DNA of 64,000 bases from Calliopsis andreniformis. Taxonomy: Eukaryota; Arthropoda; Insecta; Hymenoptera; Andrenidae. Numbering within the stretch: the first letter of the stretch is position 1; each line of letters starts with the position of its first letter. Made by a program: the position numbers and the translations under genes. The stretch spans positions 434,001 to 498,000 of the forward strand of contig NW_027480566.1 of NCBI RefSeq assembly GCF_051401765.1. The letters run 5' to 3'. The notes beneath the pieces are model-generated. The model saw nothing but the letters and a program-made list of their open reading frames with translations. It did not search any database and was not told the origin of the DNA. Shown here one piece after another: positions 1 to 9,521 of this stretch.

Positions 1-171
1 GACAAAGGTAGATCCTTATTCCTGGTGCTCGTGGCTCTCTAAAACCATACACTTGTTGTCCTCTGTCTCTTACCTGTGTCGAGATAATCGAGAATCATGG
101 AGCGATCGTGTCGCTCCGGAACCGAAAGTCGTCGGTTCGAAACGAGAACGTTAGAATCTTATTCCTGATCG
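1..171 (+). repeat. Partial monomer of type A6 at the left edge
   Basis: This is the 3' part of a monomer cut by the window edge. It starts inside module H1, and module H2 begins at 106 with the common box. The variants GACAAAGG, GGAGCGATCG before H2, and TTAGAATC at the end match monomer A6 (2042-2415), so the array continues to the left with the same 6-mer. Confidence 0.93.
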
Positions 172-988
172 TTGAGGCACTCTAAAACTATTAGGCTGTT
201 TTGCACTCTGATGCCAGTGGACCGAGAGAACGTAGAATATCGGAGCGATCGTGTCGCTTCGGCGTTCGAGCGAGAAAATTCTAAGTCCCCGGTCGTGTCG
301 CTCCGGAGCCCGAGCGAAAAAATTCTAAGTCCCCGTTCGTGTCGCTCCGGAACCGAATGTCGACGGGACGAAGGGACAACGGTAGATCCTTATTCCTGGT
401 GCTCGTGGCTCTCTAAAACCATACACTTGATGTCCTCTGTCTCTTACCTGTGTCGAGATAATCGAGAATCATGGAGCGTCCCTGTCGCTCCGGAACCGAA
501 AGTCGTCGGTTCGAAACTAGAACGTTAGGTCCTTATTCCTGATCGTTGAGGCACTCTAAAACTATTAGGCTGTTTTGTTCTCTGATGCCCGTGGACCGAG
601 AGAACGTAAAATATCGGAGCGATCGTGTCGGTCCGGAGTTCGAGCGATAAAATTCTAAGTCCCCGTTCGTGTCGCTCCGGAGCCCGAGCGAAAAAATTCA
701 AAGTCCCCGTTCGTGTCGCTCCGGAACCGAATGTCGACGGAACGAAGGGACAACGGTAGATCCTTATTCCTGGTGCTCGTGGCTCTCTAAAACCATACAC
801 TTGTTGTCCTATGTCTCTTACCTGTGTCGAGATAATCGAGAATCATGGAGCGTACGTGTCGCTCCGGAACCGAAAGTCGTCGGTTCGAAACGAGAACGTT
901 AGATCCTTATTCCTGATCGCTGAGGCACTCTAAAACTATTAGGCTGTTTTGCTCTCTGATGCCCGTGGACCGAGAGAACGTAGAATGT

Positions 989-1009
989 CGGAGCGATCGT
1001 GTCGCTCCG
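989..1009. other. Dyad symmetry at the H2/s1 junction (8-bp stem)
   Basis: CGGAGCGA (989-996), five-base loop TCGTG, then TCGCTCCG (1002-1009) form a perfect 8-bp inverted repeat. The left arm is the end of H2, the right arm is part of the box of s1. It recurs about once per monomer. Some types break it on one arm only: GTCGGTCCGG in A2/A5/B8, GGTGCGA in B10/B13, CCGAGC in Q and B14. No compensating changes are seen. Confidence 0.85.
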
Positions 1010-1040
1010 GAGTTCGAGCGAGAAAATTCTAAGTCCCCGG
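997..1040 (+). repeat. Module s1 (44 bp), reference copy
   Basis: Begins with the common box TCGTGTCGCTCCGGA and continues GTTCGAGCGAGAAAATTC. In the reference monomer 920-1293 it starts 77 bases after the phase mark; the same offset holds elsewhere. Variants of its middle part (GTTCCAGCG, GTTCGCGCG, GATCGAGCG) define the monomer types. Confidence 0.95.
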
Positions 1041-1084
1041 TCGTGTCGCTCCGGAGCCCGAGCGAAAAAATTCTAAGTCCCCGT
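1041..1084 (+). repeat. Module s2 (44 bp), reference copy
   Basis: Second 44-bp module, starting with the box and continuing GCCCGAGCGAAAAAATTC. It is absent in 330-bp monomers and present twice in 418-bp monomers. Gain or loss of this 44-bp step explains nearly all length variation of the array. Confidence 0.95.
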
Positions 1085-1227
1085 TCGTGTCGCTCCGGAA
1101 CCGAATGTCGACGGAACGAAGGGACAACGGTAGATCCTTATTCCTGGTGCTCGTGGCTCTCAAAAACCATACACTTGTTCTCCTCTGTCTCTTACCTGTG
1201 TCGAGATAATCGAGAATCATGGAGCGT
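1085..1227 (+). repeat. Module H1 (143 bp), reference copy with SalI site
   Basis: Begins with the box TCGTGTCGCTCCGGA followed by ACCGAATGTCGACGG, holds GTCGAC at module positions 23-28, and ends ATGGAGCGT. It aligns with module H2 without gaps at about 101 of 143 positions. The 231-bp monomers lack exactly this module. Confidence 0.93.
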
Positions 1228-1239
1228 TCGTGTCGCTCC
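1221..1239. other. Dyad symmetry at the H1/H2 junction (6-bp stem)
   Basis: GGAGCG (1221-1226), seven-base loop, CGCTCC (1234-1239). It is the same kind of dyad as at the H2/s1 junction, with the end of H1 as left arm and the box of H2 as right arm. Where the next base is A, as in A6 (2344-2351), the stem extends to seven pairs. Confidence 0.8.
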
Positions 1240-1370
1240 GGAACCGAAAGTCGTCGGTTCGAAACGAGAACGTTAGATCCTTATTCCTGATCGTTGAGGC
1301 ACTCTAAAACTATTAGGCTGTTTTGCTCTCTGATGCCCGTGGACCGAGAGAACGTAGAATATCGGAGCGA
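1228..1370 (+). repeat. Module H2 (143 bp), reference copy with TTCGAA
   Basis: Begins with the box followed by ACCGAAAGTCGTCGG, holds TTCGAA at positions 31-36 and ends GTCGGAGCGA or ATCGGAGCGA. The first 20 bases and the string TAGATCCTTATTCCTG around positions 47-62 are the same as in H1. The phase mark used for monomers lies at H2 position 67. Confidence 0.93.
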
Positions 1371-2415
1371 TCGTGTCGCTCCGGAGTTCCAGCGAAAAAG
1401 TTCTAAGTCCCCGTTCGTGTCGCTCCGGAGCCCGAGCGAAAAAATTGTAAGTCCCCGTTCGTGTCGCTCCGGAACCGAATGTCGACGGAACGAAGGGACA
1501 AAGGTAGATCCTTATTCCTGGTGCTCGTGGCTCTCTAAAACCATACACTTGTTGTCCTCTGTCTCTTACCTGTGTCGAGATAATCGAGAATCATGGAGCG
1601 TTCGTGTCGCTCCGGAACCGAAAGTCGTCGGTTCGAAACGAGAACGTTAGATCCTTATTCCTGATCGCTGAGGCACTCTAAAGCTATTAGGCTGTTTTGC
1701 TCTCTGATGCCCGTGGACCGAGAGAACGTAAAATATCGGAGCGATCGTGTCGGTCCGGAGTTCGAGCGATAAAATTCTAAGTCCCCGTTCGTGTCGCTCC
1801 GGAGCCCGAGCGAAAAAATTCAAAGTCCCCGTTCGTGTCGCTCCGGAACCGCATGTCGACGGAACGAAGGGACAACGGTAGATCCTTATTCCTGGTGCTC
1901 GTGGCTCTCTAAAACCATACACTTGTTGTCCTATGTTTCTAACCTGTGTCGAGATAATCGAGAATCATGGAGCGTACGTGTCGCTCCGGAACCGAAAGTC
2001 ATCGGTTCGAAACGAGAACGTTATATACTTATTCCTGATCGTTCAGGCACTCTAAAACTATTAGGCTGTTTTGCTCTCTGATGCCCGCGGACCGAGAGAA
2101 CGTAGAATATCGGAGCGATCGTGTCGCTCCGGAGTTCCAGCGAAAAAGTTCTAAGTCCCCGTTCGTGTCGCTCCGGAGCCCGAGCGAAAAAATTGTAAGT
2201 CCCCGTTCGTGTCGCTCCGGAACCGAATGTCGACGGAACGAAGGGACAAAGGTAGATCCTTATTCCTGGTGCTCGTGGCTCTCTAAAACCATACACTTGT
2301 TGTCCTCTGTCTCTTACCTGTGTCGAGATAATCGAGAATCATGGAGCGATCGTGTCGCTCCGGAACCGAAAGTCGTCGGTTCGAAACGAGAACGTTAGAA
2401 TCTTATTCCTGATCG

Positions 2416-3911
2416 TTGAGGCACTCTAAAACTATTAGGCTGTTTTGCACTCTGATGCCAGTGGACCGAGAGAACGTAGAATATCGGAGCGATCGTGTCG
2501 CTTCGGCGTTCGAGCGAGAAAATTCTAAGTCCCCGGTCGTGTCGCTCCGGAGCCCGAGCGAAAAAATTCTAAGTCCCCGTTCGTGTCGCTCCGGAACCGA
2601 ATGTCGACGGGACGAAGGGACAACGGTAGATCCTTATTCCTGGTGCTCGTGGCTCTCTAAAACCATACACTTGATGTCCTCTGTCTCTTACCTGTGTCGA
2701 GATAATCGAGAATCATGGAGCGTCCCTGTCGCTCCGGAACCGAAAGTCGTCGGTTCGAAACTAGAACGTTAGGTCCTTATTCCTGATCGTTGAGGCACTC
2801 TAAAACTATTAGGCTGTTTTGTTCTCTGATGCCCGTGGACCGAGAGAACGTAAAATATCGGAGCGATCGTGTCGGTCCGGAGTTCGAGCGATAAAATTCT
2901 AAGTCCCCGTTCGTGTCGCTCCGGAGCCCGAGCGAAAAAATTCAAAGTCCCCGTTCGTGTCGCTCCGGAACCGAATGTCGACGGAACGAAGGGACAACGG
3001 TAGATCCTTATTCCTGGTGCTCGTGGCTCTCTAAAACCATACACTTGTTGTCCTATGTCTCTTACCTGTGTCGAGATAATCGAGAATCATGGAGCGTACG
3101 TGTCGCTCCGGAACCGAAAGTCGTCGGTTCGAAACGAGAACGTTAGATCCTTATTCCTGATCGCTGAGGCACTCTAAAACTATTAGGCTGTTTTGCTCTC
3201 TGATGCCCGTGGACCGAGAGAACGTAGAATGTCGGAGCGATCGTGTCGCTCCGGAGTTCGAGCGAGAAAATTCTAAGTCCCCGGTCGTGTCGCTCCGGAG
3301 CCCGAGCGAAAAAATTCTAAGTCCCCGTTCGTGTCGCTCCGGAACCGAATGTCGACGGAACGAAGGGACAACGGTAGATCCTTATTCCTGGTGCTCGTGG
3401 CTCTCAAAAACCATACACTTGTTCTCCTCTGTCTCTTACCTGTGTCGAGATAATCGAGAATCATGGAGCGTTCGTGTCGCTCCGGAACCGAAAGTCGTCG
3501 GTTCGAAACGAGAACGTTAGATCCTTATTCCTGATCGTTGAGGCACTCTAAAACTATTAGGCTGTTTTGCTCTCTGATGCCCGTGGACCGAGAGAACGTA
3601 GAATATCGGAGCGATCGTGTCGCTCCGGAGTTCCAGCGAAAAAGTTCTAAGTCCCCGTTCGTGTCGCTCCGGAGCCCGAGCGAAAAAATTGTAAGTCCCC
3701 GTTCGTGTCGCTCCGGAACCGAATGTCGACGGAACGAAGGGACAAAGGTAGATCCTTATTCCTGGTGCTCGTGGCTCTCTAAAACCATACACTTGTTGTC
3801 CTCTGTCTCTTACCTGTGTCGAGATAATCGAGAATCATGGAGCGATCGTGTCGCTCCGGAACCGAAAGTCGTCGGTTCGAAACGAGAACGTTAGATCCTT
3901 ATTCCTGATCG
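2416..3911 (+). repeat. HOR-A copy 2, truncated after four monomers (A1-A4)
   Basis: Monomers start at 2416, 2790, 3164 and 3538 and match A1-A4 of copy 1. The fourth begins like A4 (ATGCCCGTGG) but ends like A6 (GGAGCGATCG before H2), so it is an A4/A6 hybrid. Together with copy 1 the ten monomers 172-3911 recur at 5782-9521, including this hybrid end, so a duplication at an offset of 5610 bp is superimposed on the 2244-bp period. Confidence 0.93.
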
Positions 3912-5033
3912 TTGAGGCACTCTAAAACTATTAGGCTGTTTTGCACTCTGATGCCAGTGGACCGAGAGAACGTAGAATGTCGGAGCGATCGTGTCGCTCC
4001 GGAGTTCGAGCGAAAAAATTCTAAGTCCCCGGTCGTGTCGCTCCGGAACCGAATGTCGACGGAACGAAGGGACAACGGTAGATCCTTATTCCTGGTGCTC
4101 GTGGCTCTCTAAAACCATACACTTGTTCTCCTCTGTCTCTTACCTGTGTCGAGATAATCGAGAATCATGGAGCGTTCCTGTCGCTCCGGAACCGAAAGTC
4201 GTCGGTTCGAAACTAGAACGTTAGGTCCTTATTCCTGATCCTTGAGGCACTCTAAAACTATTAGGCTGTTTTGCTCTCTGATGCCCGTGGACCGAGAGAA
4301 CGTAGAATATCCGAGCGATCGTGTCGCTCCGGAGTTCGAGCGAAAAAATCCTAAGTCTCCGTTCGTGTCGCTCCGGAGCCCGAGCGAAAAAATTCTAAGT
4401 CCCCGGTCGTGTCGCTCCGGAGCCCGAGCGAAAAAATTCTAAGTCCCCGTTCGTGTCGCTCCGGAACCGAATGTCGACGGAACGAAGGGACAACGGTAGA
4501 TCCTTATTCCTGGTGCTCGTGGCTCTCTAAAACCATACACTTGTTGTCCTCTGTCTCTTACCTGTGTCGAGTTAATCGAGAATCATGGAGCGTTCGTGTC
4601 GCTCCGGAACCGAAAGTCGTCGGTTCGAAACGAGAACGTTAGATCCTTATTCCTGATCGTTGAGGCACTCTAAATCTATTAGGCTGTTTTGCTCTCTGAT
4701 GCCCGTGGACCGAGAGAACGTAAAATGTCGGAGCGATCGTGTCGCTTCGGAGTTCGAGCGAGAAAATTCTAAGTCCCCGGTCGTGTCGCTACGGAGCCCG
4801 AGCGAAAAAATTCTAAGTCCCCGTTCGTGTCGCTCCGGAACCGAATGTCGACGGAACGAAGGGACAACGGTAGATCCTTATTCCTGGTGCTCGTGGCTCT
4901 CTAAAACCATACACTTGTTGTCCTCTGTCTCTTACCTGTGTCGAGATAATCGAGAATCATGGAGCGTTCGTGTCGCTCCGGAACCGAAAGTCGTCGGTTC
5001 GAAACGAGAACGTTAGATCCTTATTCCTGATCG
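3912..5033 (+). repeat. Three foreign-type monomers interrupting HOR-A
   Basis: Monomers start at 3912 (330 bp), 4242 (418 bp) and 4660 (374 bp). They replace A5-A6 and do not belong to the 6-mer. The first begins like A1 (GCACTCTGATGCCAG) but has one 44-bp module. The second has three 44-bp modules and the variants TATCCGAGCG, AAATCCTAAG and TCGAGTTAATCG, which otherwise occur only in monomer B14 of the 16-mer far to the right (37572, 54949, 60845). The third has ACTCTAAATCTATT. This segment looks like an exchange with another HOR family followed by return to A5 at 5034. Confidence 0.9.
4242..4659 (+). repeat. 418-bp monomer, B14 type, inside HOR-A
   Basis: Three 44-bp modules. The middle one starts like s2 (GCCCGAGCG) and ends CCCCGG, as s1 usually does, so it looks like an s2/s1 recombinant. 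TCGAGTTAATCG near 4567 links it to 37572, 54949 and 60845. Confidence 0.92.
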
Positions 5034-5781
5034 CTGAGGCACTCTAAAGCTATTAGGCTGTTTTGCTCTCTGATGCCCGTGGACCGAGAGAACGTAAAAT
5101 ATCGGAGCGATCGTGTCGGTCCGGAGTTCGAGCGATAAAATTCTAAGTCCCCGTTCGTGTCGCTCCGGAGCCCGAGCGAAAAAATTCAAAGTCCCCGTTC
5201 GTGTCGCTCCGGAACCGCATGTCGACGGAACGAAGGGACAACGGTAGATCCTTATTCCTGGTGCTCGTGGCTCTCTAAAACCATACACTTGTTGTCCTAT
5301 GTTTCTAACCTGTGTCGAGATAATCGAGAATCATGGAGCGTACGTGTCGCTCCGGAACCGAAAGTCATCGGTTCGAAACGAGAACGTTATATACTTATTC
5401 CTGATCGTTCAGGCACTCTAAAACTATTAGGCTGTTTTGCTCTCTGATGCCCGCGGACCGAGAGAACGTAGAATATCGGAGCGATCGTGTCGCTCCGGAG
5501 TTCCAGCGAAAAAGTTCTAAGTCCCCGTTCGTGTCGCTCCGGAGCCCGAGCGAAAAAATTGTAAGTCCCCGTTCGTGTCGCTCCGGAACCGAATGTCGAC
5601 GGAACGAAGGGACAAAGGTAGATCCTTATTCCTGGTGCTCGTGGCTCTCTAAAACCATACACTTGTTGTCCTCTGTCTCTTACCTGTGTCGAGATAATCG
5701 AGAATCATGGAGCGATCGTGTCGCTCCGGAACCGAAAGTCGTCGGTTCGAAACGAGAACGTTAGAATCTTATTCCTGATCG
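5034..5781 (+). repeat. HOR-A fragment (A5-A6)
   Basis: Two 374-bp monomers, at 5034 and 5408, match A5 and A6 of 1668-2415, including TATATACTT at the A5/A6 junction and GATCGTTCAGGCAC. They lead back into a full A1-A6 series. Confidence 0.93.
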
Positions 5782-8025
5782 TTGAGGCACTCTAAAACTA
5801 TTAGGCTGTTTTGCACTCTGATGCCAGTGGACCGAGAGAACGTAGAATATCGGAGCGATCGTGTCGCTTCGGCGTTCGAGCGAGAAAATTCTAAGTCCCC
5901 GGTCGTGTCGCTCCGGAGCCCGAGCGAAAAAATTCTAAGTCCCCGTTCGTGTCGCTCCGGAACCGAATGTCGACGGGACGAAGGGACAACGGTAGATCCT
6001 TATTCCTGGTGCTCGTGGCTCTCTAAAACCATACACTTGATGTCCTCTGTCTCTTACCTGTGTCGAGATAATCGAGAATCATGGAGCGTCCCTGTCGCTC
6101 CGGAACCGAAAGTCGTCGGTTCGAAACTAGAACGTTAGGTCCTTATTCCTGATCGTTGAGGCACTCTAAAACTATTAGGCTGTTTTGTTCTCTGATGCCC
6201 GTGGACCGAGAGAACGTAAAATATCGGAGCGATCGTGTCGGTCCGGAGTTCGAGCGATAAAATTCTAAGTCCCCGTTCGTGTCGCTCCGGAGCCCGAGCG
6301 AAAAAATTCAAAGTCCCCGTTCGTGTCGCTCCGGAACCGAATGTCGACGGAACGAAGGGACAACGGTAGATCCTTATTCCTGGTGCTCGTGGCTCTCTAA
6401 AACCATACACTTGTTGTCCTATGTCTCTTACCTGTGTCGAGATAATCGAGAATCATGGAGCGTACGTGTCGCTCCGGAACCGAAAGTCGTCGGTTCGAAA
6501 CGAGAACGTTAGATCCTTATTCCTGATCGCTGAGGCACTCTAAAACTATTAGGCTGTTTTGCTCTCTGATGCCCGTGGACCGAGAGAACGTAGAATGTCG
6601 GAGCGATCGTGTCGCTCCGGAGTTCGAGCGAGAAAATTCTAAGTCCCCGGTCGTGTCGCTCCGGAGCCCGAGCGAAAAAATTCTAAGTCCCCGTTCGTGT
6701 CGCTCCGGAACCGAATGTCGACGGAACGAAGGGACAACGGTAGATCCTTATTCCTGGTGCTCGTGGCTCTCAAAAACCATACACTTGTTCTCCTCTGTCT
6801 CTTACCTGTGTCGAGATAATCGAGAATCATGGAGCGTTCGTGTCGCTCCGGAACCGAAAGTCGTCGGTTCGAAACGAGAACGTTAGATCCTTATTCCTGA
6901 TCGTTGAGGCACTCTAAAACTATTAGGCTGTTTTGCTCTCTGATGCCCGTGGACCGAGAGAACGTAGAATATCGGAGCGATCGTGTCGCTCCGGAGTTCC
7001 AGCGAAAAAGTTCTAAGTCCCCGTTCGTGTCGCTCCGGAGCCCGAGCGAAAAAATTGTAAGTCCCCGTTCGTGTCGCTCCGGAACCGAATGTCGACGGAA
7101 CGAAGGGACAAAGGTAGATCCTTATTCCTGGTGCTCGTGGCTCTCTAAAACCATACACTTGTTGTCCTCTGTCTCTTACCTGTGTCGAGATAATCGAGAA
7201 TCATGGAGCGTTCGTGTCGCTCCGGAACCGAAAGTCGTCGGTTCGAAACGAGAACGTTAGATCCTTATTCCTGATCGCTGAGGCACTCTAAAGCTATTAG
7301 GCTGTTTTGCTCTCTGATGCCCGTGGACCGAGAGAACGTAAAATATCGGAGCGATCGTGTCGGTCCGGAGTTCGAGCGATAAAATTCTAAGTCCCCGTTC
7401 GTGTCGCTCCGGAGCCCGAGCGAAAAAATTCAAAGTCCCCGTTCGTGTCGCTCCGGAACCGCATGTCGACGGAACGAAGGGACAACGGTAGATCCTTATT
7501 CCTGGTGCTCGTGGCTCTCTAAAACCATACACTTGTTGTCCTATGTTTCTAACCTGTGTCGAGATAATCGAGAATCATGGAGCGTACGTGTCGCTCCGGA
7601 ACCGAAAGTCATCGGTTCGAAACGAGAACGTTATATACTTATTCCTGATCGTTCAGGCACTCTAAAACTATTAGGCTGTTTTGCTCTCTGATGCCCGCGG
7701 ACCGAGAGAACGTAGAATATCGGAGCGATCGTGTCGCTCCGGAGTTCCAGCGAAAAAGTTCTAAGTCCCCGTTCGTGTCGCTCCGGAGCCCGAGCGAAAA
7801 AATTGTAAGTCCCCGTTCGTGTCGCTCCGGAACCGAATGTCGACGGAACGAAGGGACAAAGGTAGATCCTTATTCCTGGTGCTCGTGGCTCTCTAAAACC
7901 ATACACTTGTTGTCCTCTGTCTCTTACCTGTGTCGAGATAATCGAGAATCATGGAGCGATCGTGTCGCTCCGGAACCGAAAGTCGTCGGTTCGAAACGAG
8001 AACGTTAGAATCTTATTCCTGATCG
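5782..8025 (+). repeat. HOR-A copy 3: complete 2244-bp 6-mer
   Basis: Monomers start at 5782, 6156, 6530, 6904, 7278 and 7652, all 374 bp. Order and diagnostic bases are those of 172-2415, and every translated frame I compared is identical to its counterpart 5610 bp earlier. The identity implies very recent duplication or strong homogenisation. Confidence 0.95.
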
Positions 8026-9521
8026 TTGAGGCACTCTAAAACTATTAGGCTGTTTTGCACTCTGATGCCAGTGGACCGAGAGAACGTAGAATATCGGAGC
8101 GATCGTGTCGCTTCGGCGTTCGAGCGAGAAAATTCTAAGTCCCCGGTCGTGTCGCTCCGGAGCCCGAGCGAAAAAATTCTAAGTCCCCGTTCGTGTCGCT
8201 CCGGAACCGAATGTCGACGGGACGAAGGGACAACGGTAGATCCTTATTCCTGGTGCTCGTGGCTCTCTAAAACCATACACTTGATGTCCTCTGTCTCTTA
8301 CCTGTGTCGAGATAATCGAGAATCATGGAGCGTCCCTGTCGCTCCGGAACCGAAAGTCGTCGGTTCGAAACTAGAACGTTAGGTCCTTATTCCTGATCGT
8401 TGAGGCACTCTAAAACTATTAGGCTGTTTTGTTCTCTGATGCCCGTGGACCGAGAGAACGTAAAATATCGGAGCGATCGTGTCGGTCCGGAGTTCGAGCG
8501 ATAAAATTCTAAGTCCCCGTTCGTGTCGCTCCGGAGCCCGAGCGAAAAAATTCAAAGTCCCCGTTCGTGTCGCTCCGGAACCGAATGTCGACGGAACGAA
8601 GGGACAACGGTAGATCCTTATTCCTGGTGCTCGTGGCTCTCTAAAACCATACACTTGTTGTCCTATGTCTCTTACCTGTGTCGAGATAATCGAGAATCAT
8701 GGAGCGTACGTGTCGCTCCGGAACCGAAAGTCGTCGGTTCGAAACGAGAACGTTAGATCCTTATTCCTGATCGCTGAGGCACTCTAAAACTATTAGGCTG
8801 TTTTGCTCTCTGATGCCCGTGGACCGAGAGAACGTAGAATGTCGGAGCGATCGTGTCGCTCCGGAGTTCGAGCGAGAAAATTCTAAGTCCCCGGTCGTGT
8901 CGCTCCGGAGCCCGAGCGAAAAAATTCTAAGTCCCCGTTCGTGTCGCTCCGGAACCGAATGTCGACGGAACGAAGGGACAACGGTAGATCCTTATTCCTG
9001 GTGCTCGTGGCTCTCAAAAACCATACACTTGTTCTCCTCTGTCTCTTACCTGTGTCGAGATAATCGAGAATCATGGAGCGTTCGTGTCGCTCCGGAACCG
9101 AAAGTCGTCGGTTCGAAACGAGAACGTTAGATCCTTATTCCTGATCGTTGAGGCACTCTAAAACTATTAGGCTGTTTTGCTCTCTGATGCCCGTGGACCG
9201 AGAGAACGTAGAATATCGGAGCGATCGTGTCGCTCCGGAGTTCCAGCGAAAAAGTTCTAAGTCCCCGTTCGTGTCGCTCCGGAGCCCGAGCGAAAAAATT
9301 GTAAGTCCCCGTTCGTGTCGCTCCGGAACCGAATGTCGACGGAACGAAGGGACAAAGGTAGATCCTTATTCCTGGTGCTCGTGGCTCTCTAAAACCATAC
9401 ACTTGTTGTCCTCTGTCTCTTACCTGTGTCGAGATAATCGAGAATCATGGAGCGATCGTGTCGCTCCGGAACCGAAAGTCGTCGGTTCGAAACGAGAACG
9501 TTAGATCCTTATTCCTGATCG
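8026..9521 (+). repeat. HOR-A copy 4, truncated (A1-A4 with A6-like end)
   Basis: Monomers start at 8026, 8400, 8774 and 9148. The block repeats 2416-3911, including the A4/A6 hybrid fourth monomer, but is followed by another A1-type monomer instead of the foreign monomers. Confidence 0.93.

Larger units (their letters stand above)
172..2415 (+). repeat. HOR-A copy 1: complete 2244-bp 6-mer (A1-A6)
   Basis: Six 374-bp monomers start at 172, 546, 920, 1294, 1668 and 2042. Diagnostics: A1 has GCACTCTGATGCCAG and CTTCGGCGTTC; A2 has GTCGGTCCGG and ATTCAAAG; A3 has TAGAATGTCGG with TCTCAAAAACC; A4 has GTTCCAGCG, ATTGTAAG and GACAAAGG; A5 resembles A2 but has CGCATGTCG and TTATATAC; A6 resembles A4 but has ATGCCCGCGG and ends TTAGAATC. 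The type order is repeated at 5782-8025. All six monomers carry two 44-bp modules, unlike most of the array to the right. Confidence 0.95.

Noticed and set aside
172..528. Recurring open frame of up to 118 codons on the + strand (ATG-started form of 105 codons from 211)
   Set aside because: It exists in most 374-bp monomers only because the DNA is repeated. The longest form needs a TTG start, it ends in each monomer, changes with 44-bp steps that shift the frame, and its arginine/serine-rich translation has no domain. Changes look the same at all codon positions and no promoter or signal is evident.
525..800. Recurring open frame of 91 codons on the - strand, with shorter 62-103 codon relatives
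   Set aside because: Overlaps the + strand frame in the same repeat. Open frames on both strands at once reflect scarcity of stop codons in CpG-rich DNA, not coding.
997..1084. CRISPR-like alternation of a short repeat (the box) and spacers
   Set aside because: The intervals between boxes are themselves repeats of fixed sequence and of two lengths (44 and 143), not unique spacers, and there is no leader or cas gene.
1066..1095. CENP-B box
   Set aside because: The motif TTCG-4N-A-2N-CGGG (either strand) was sought. The closest stretch, around CCCCGTTCGTGTCGCT, has CCCG and CG at the right spacing but lacks the T and the final AA, so it is not a CENP-B box.
1310..1320. TTAGG, the insect telomere unit, in CTATTAGGCTG
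   Set aside because: A single five-base occurrence per monomer with no tandem repetition; chance match.
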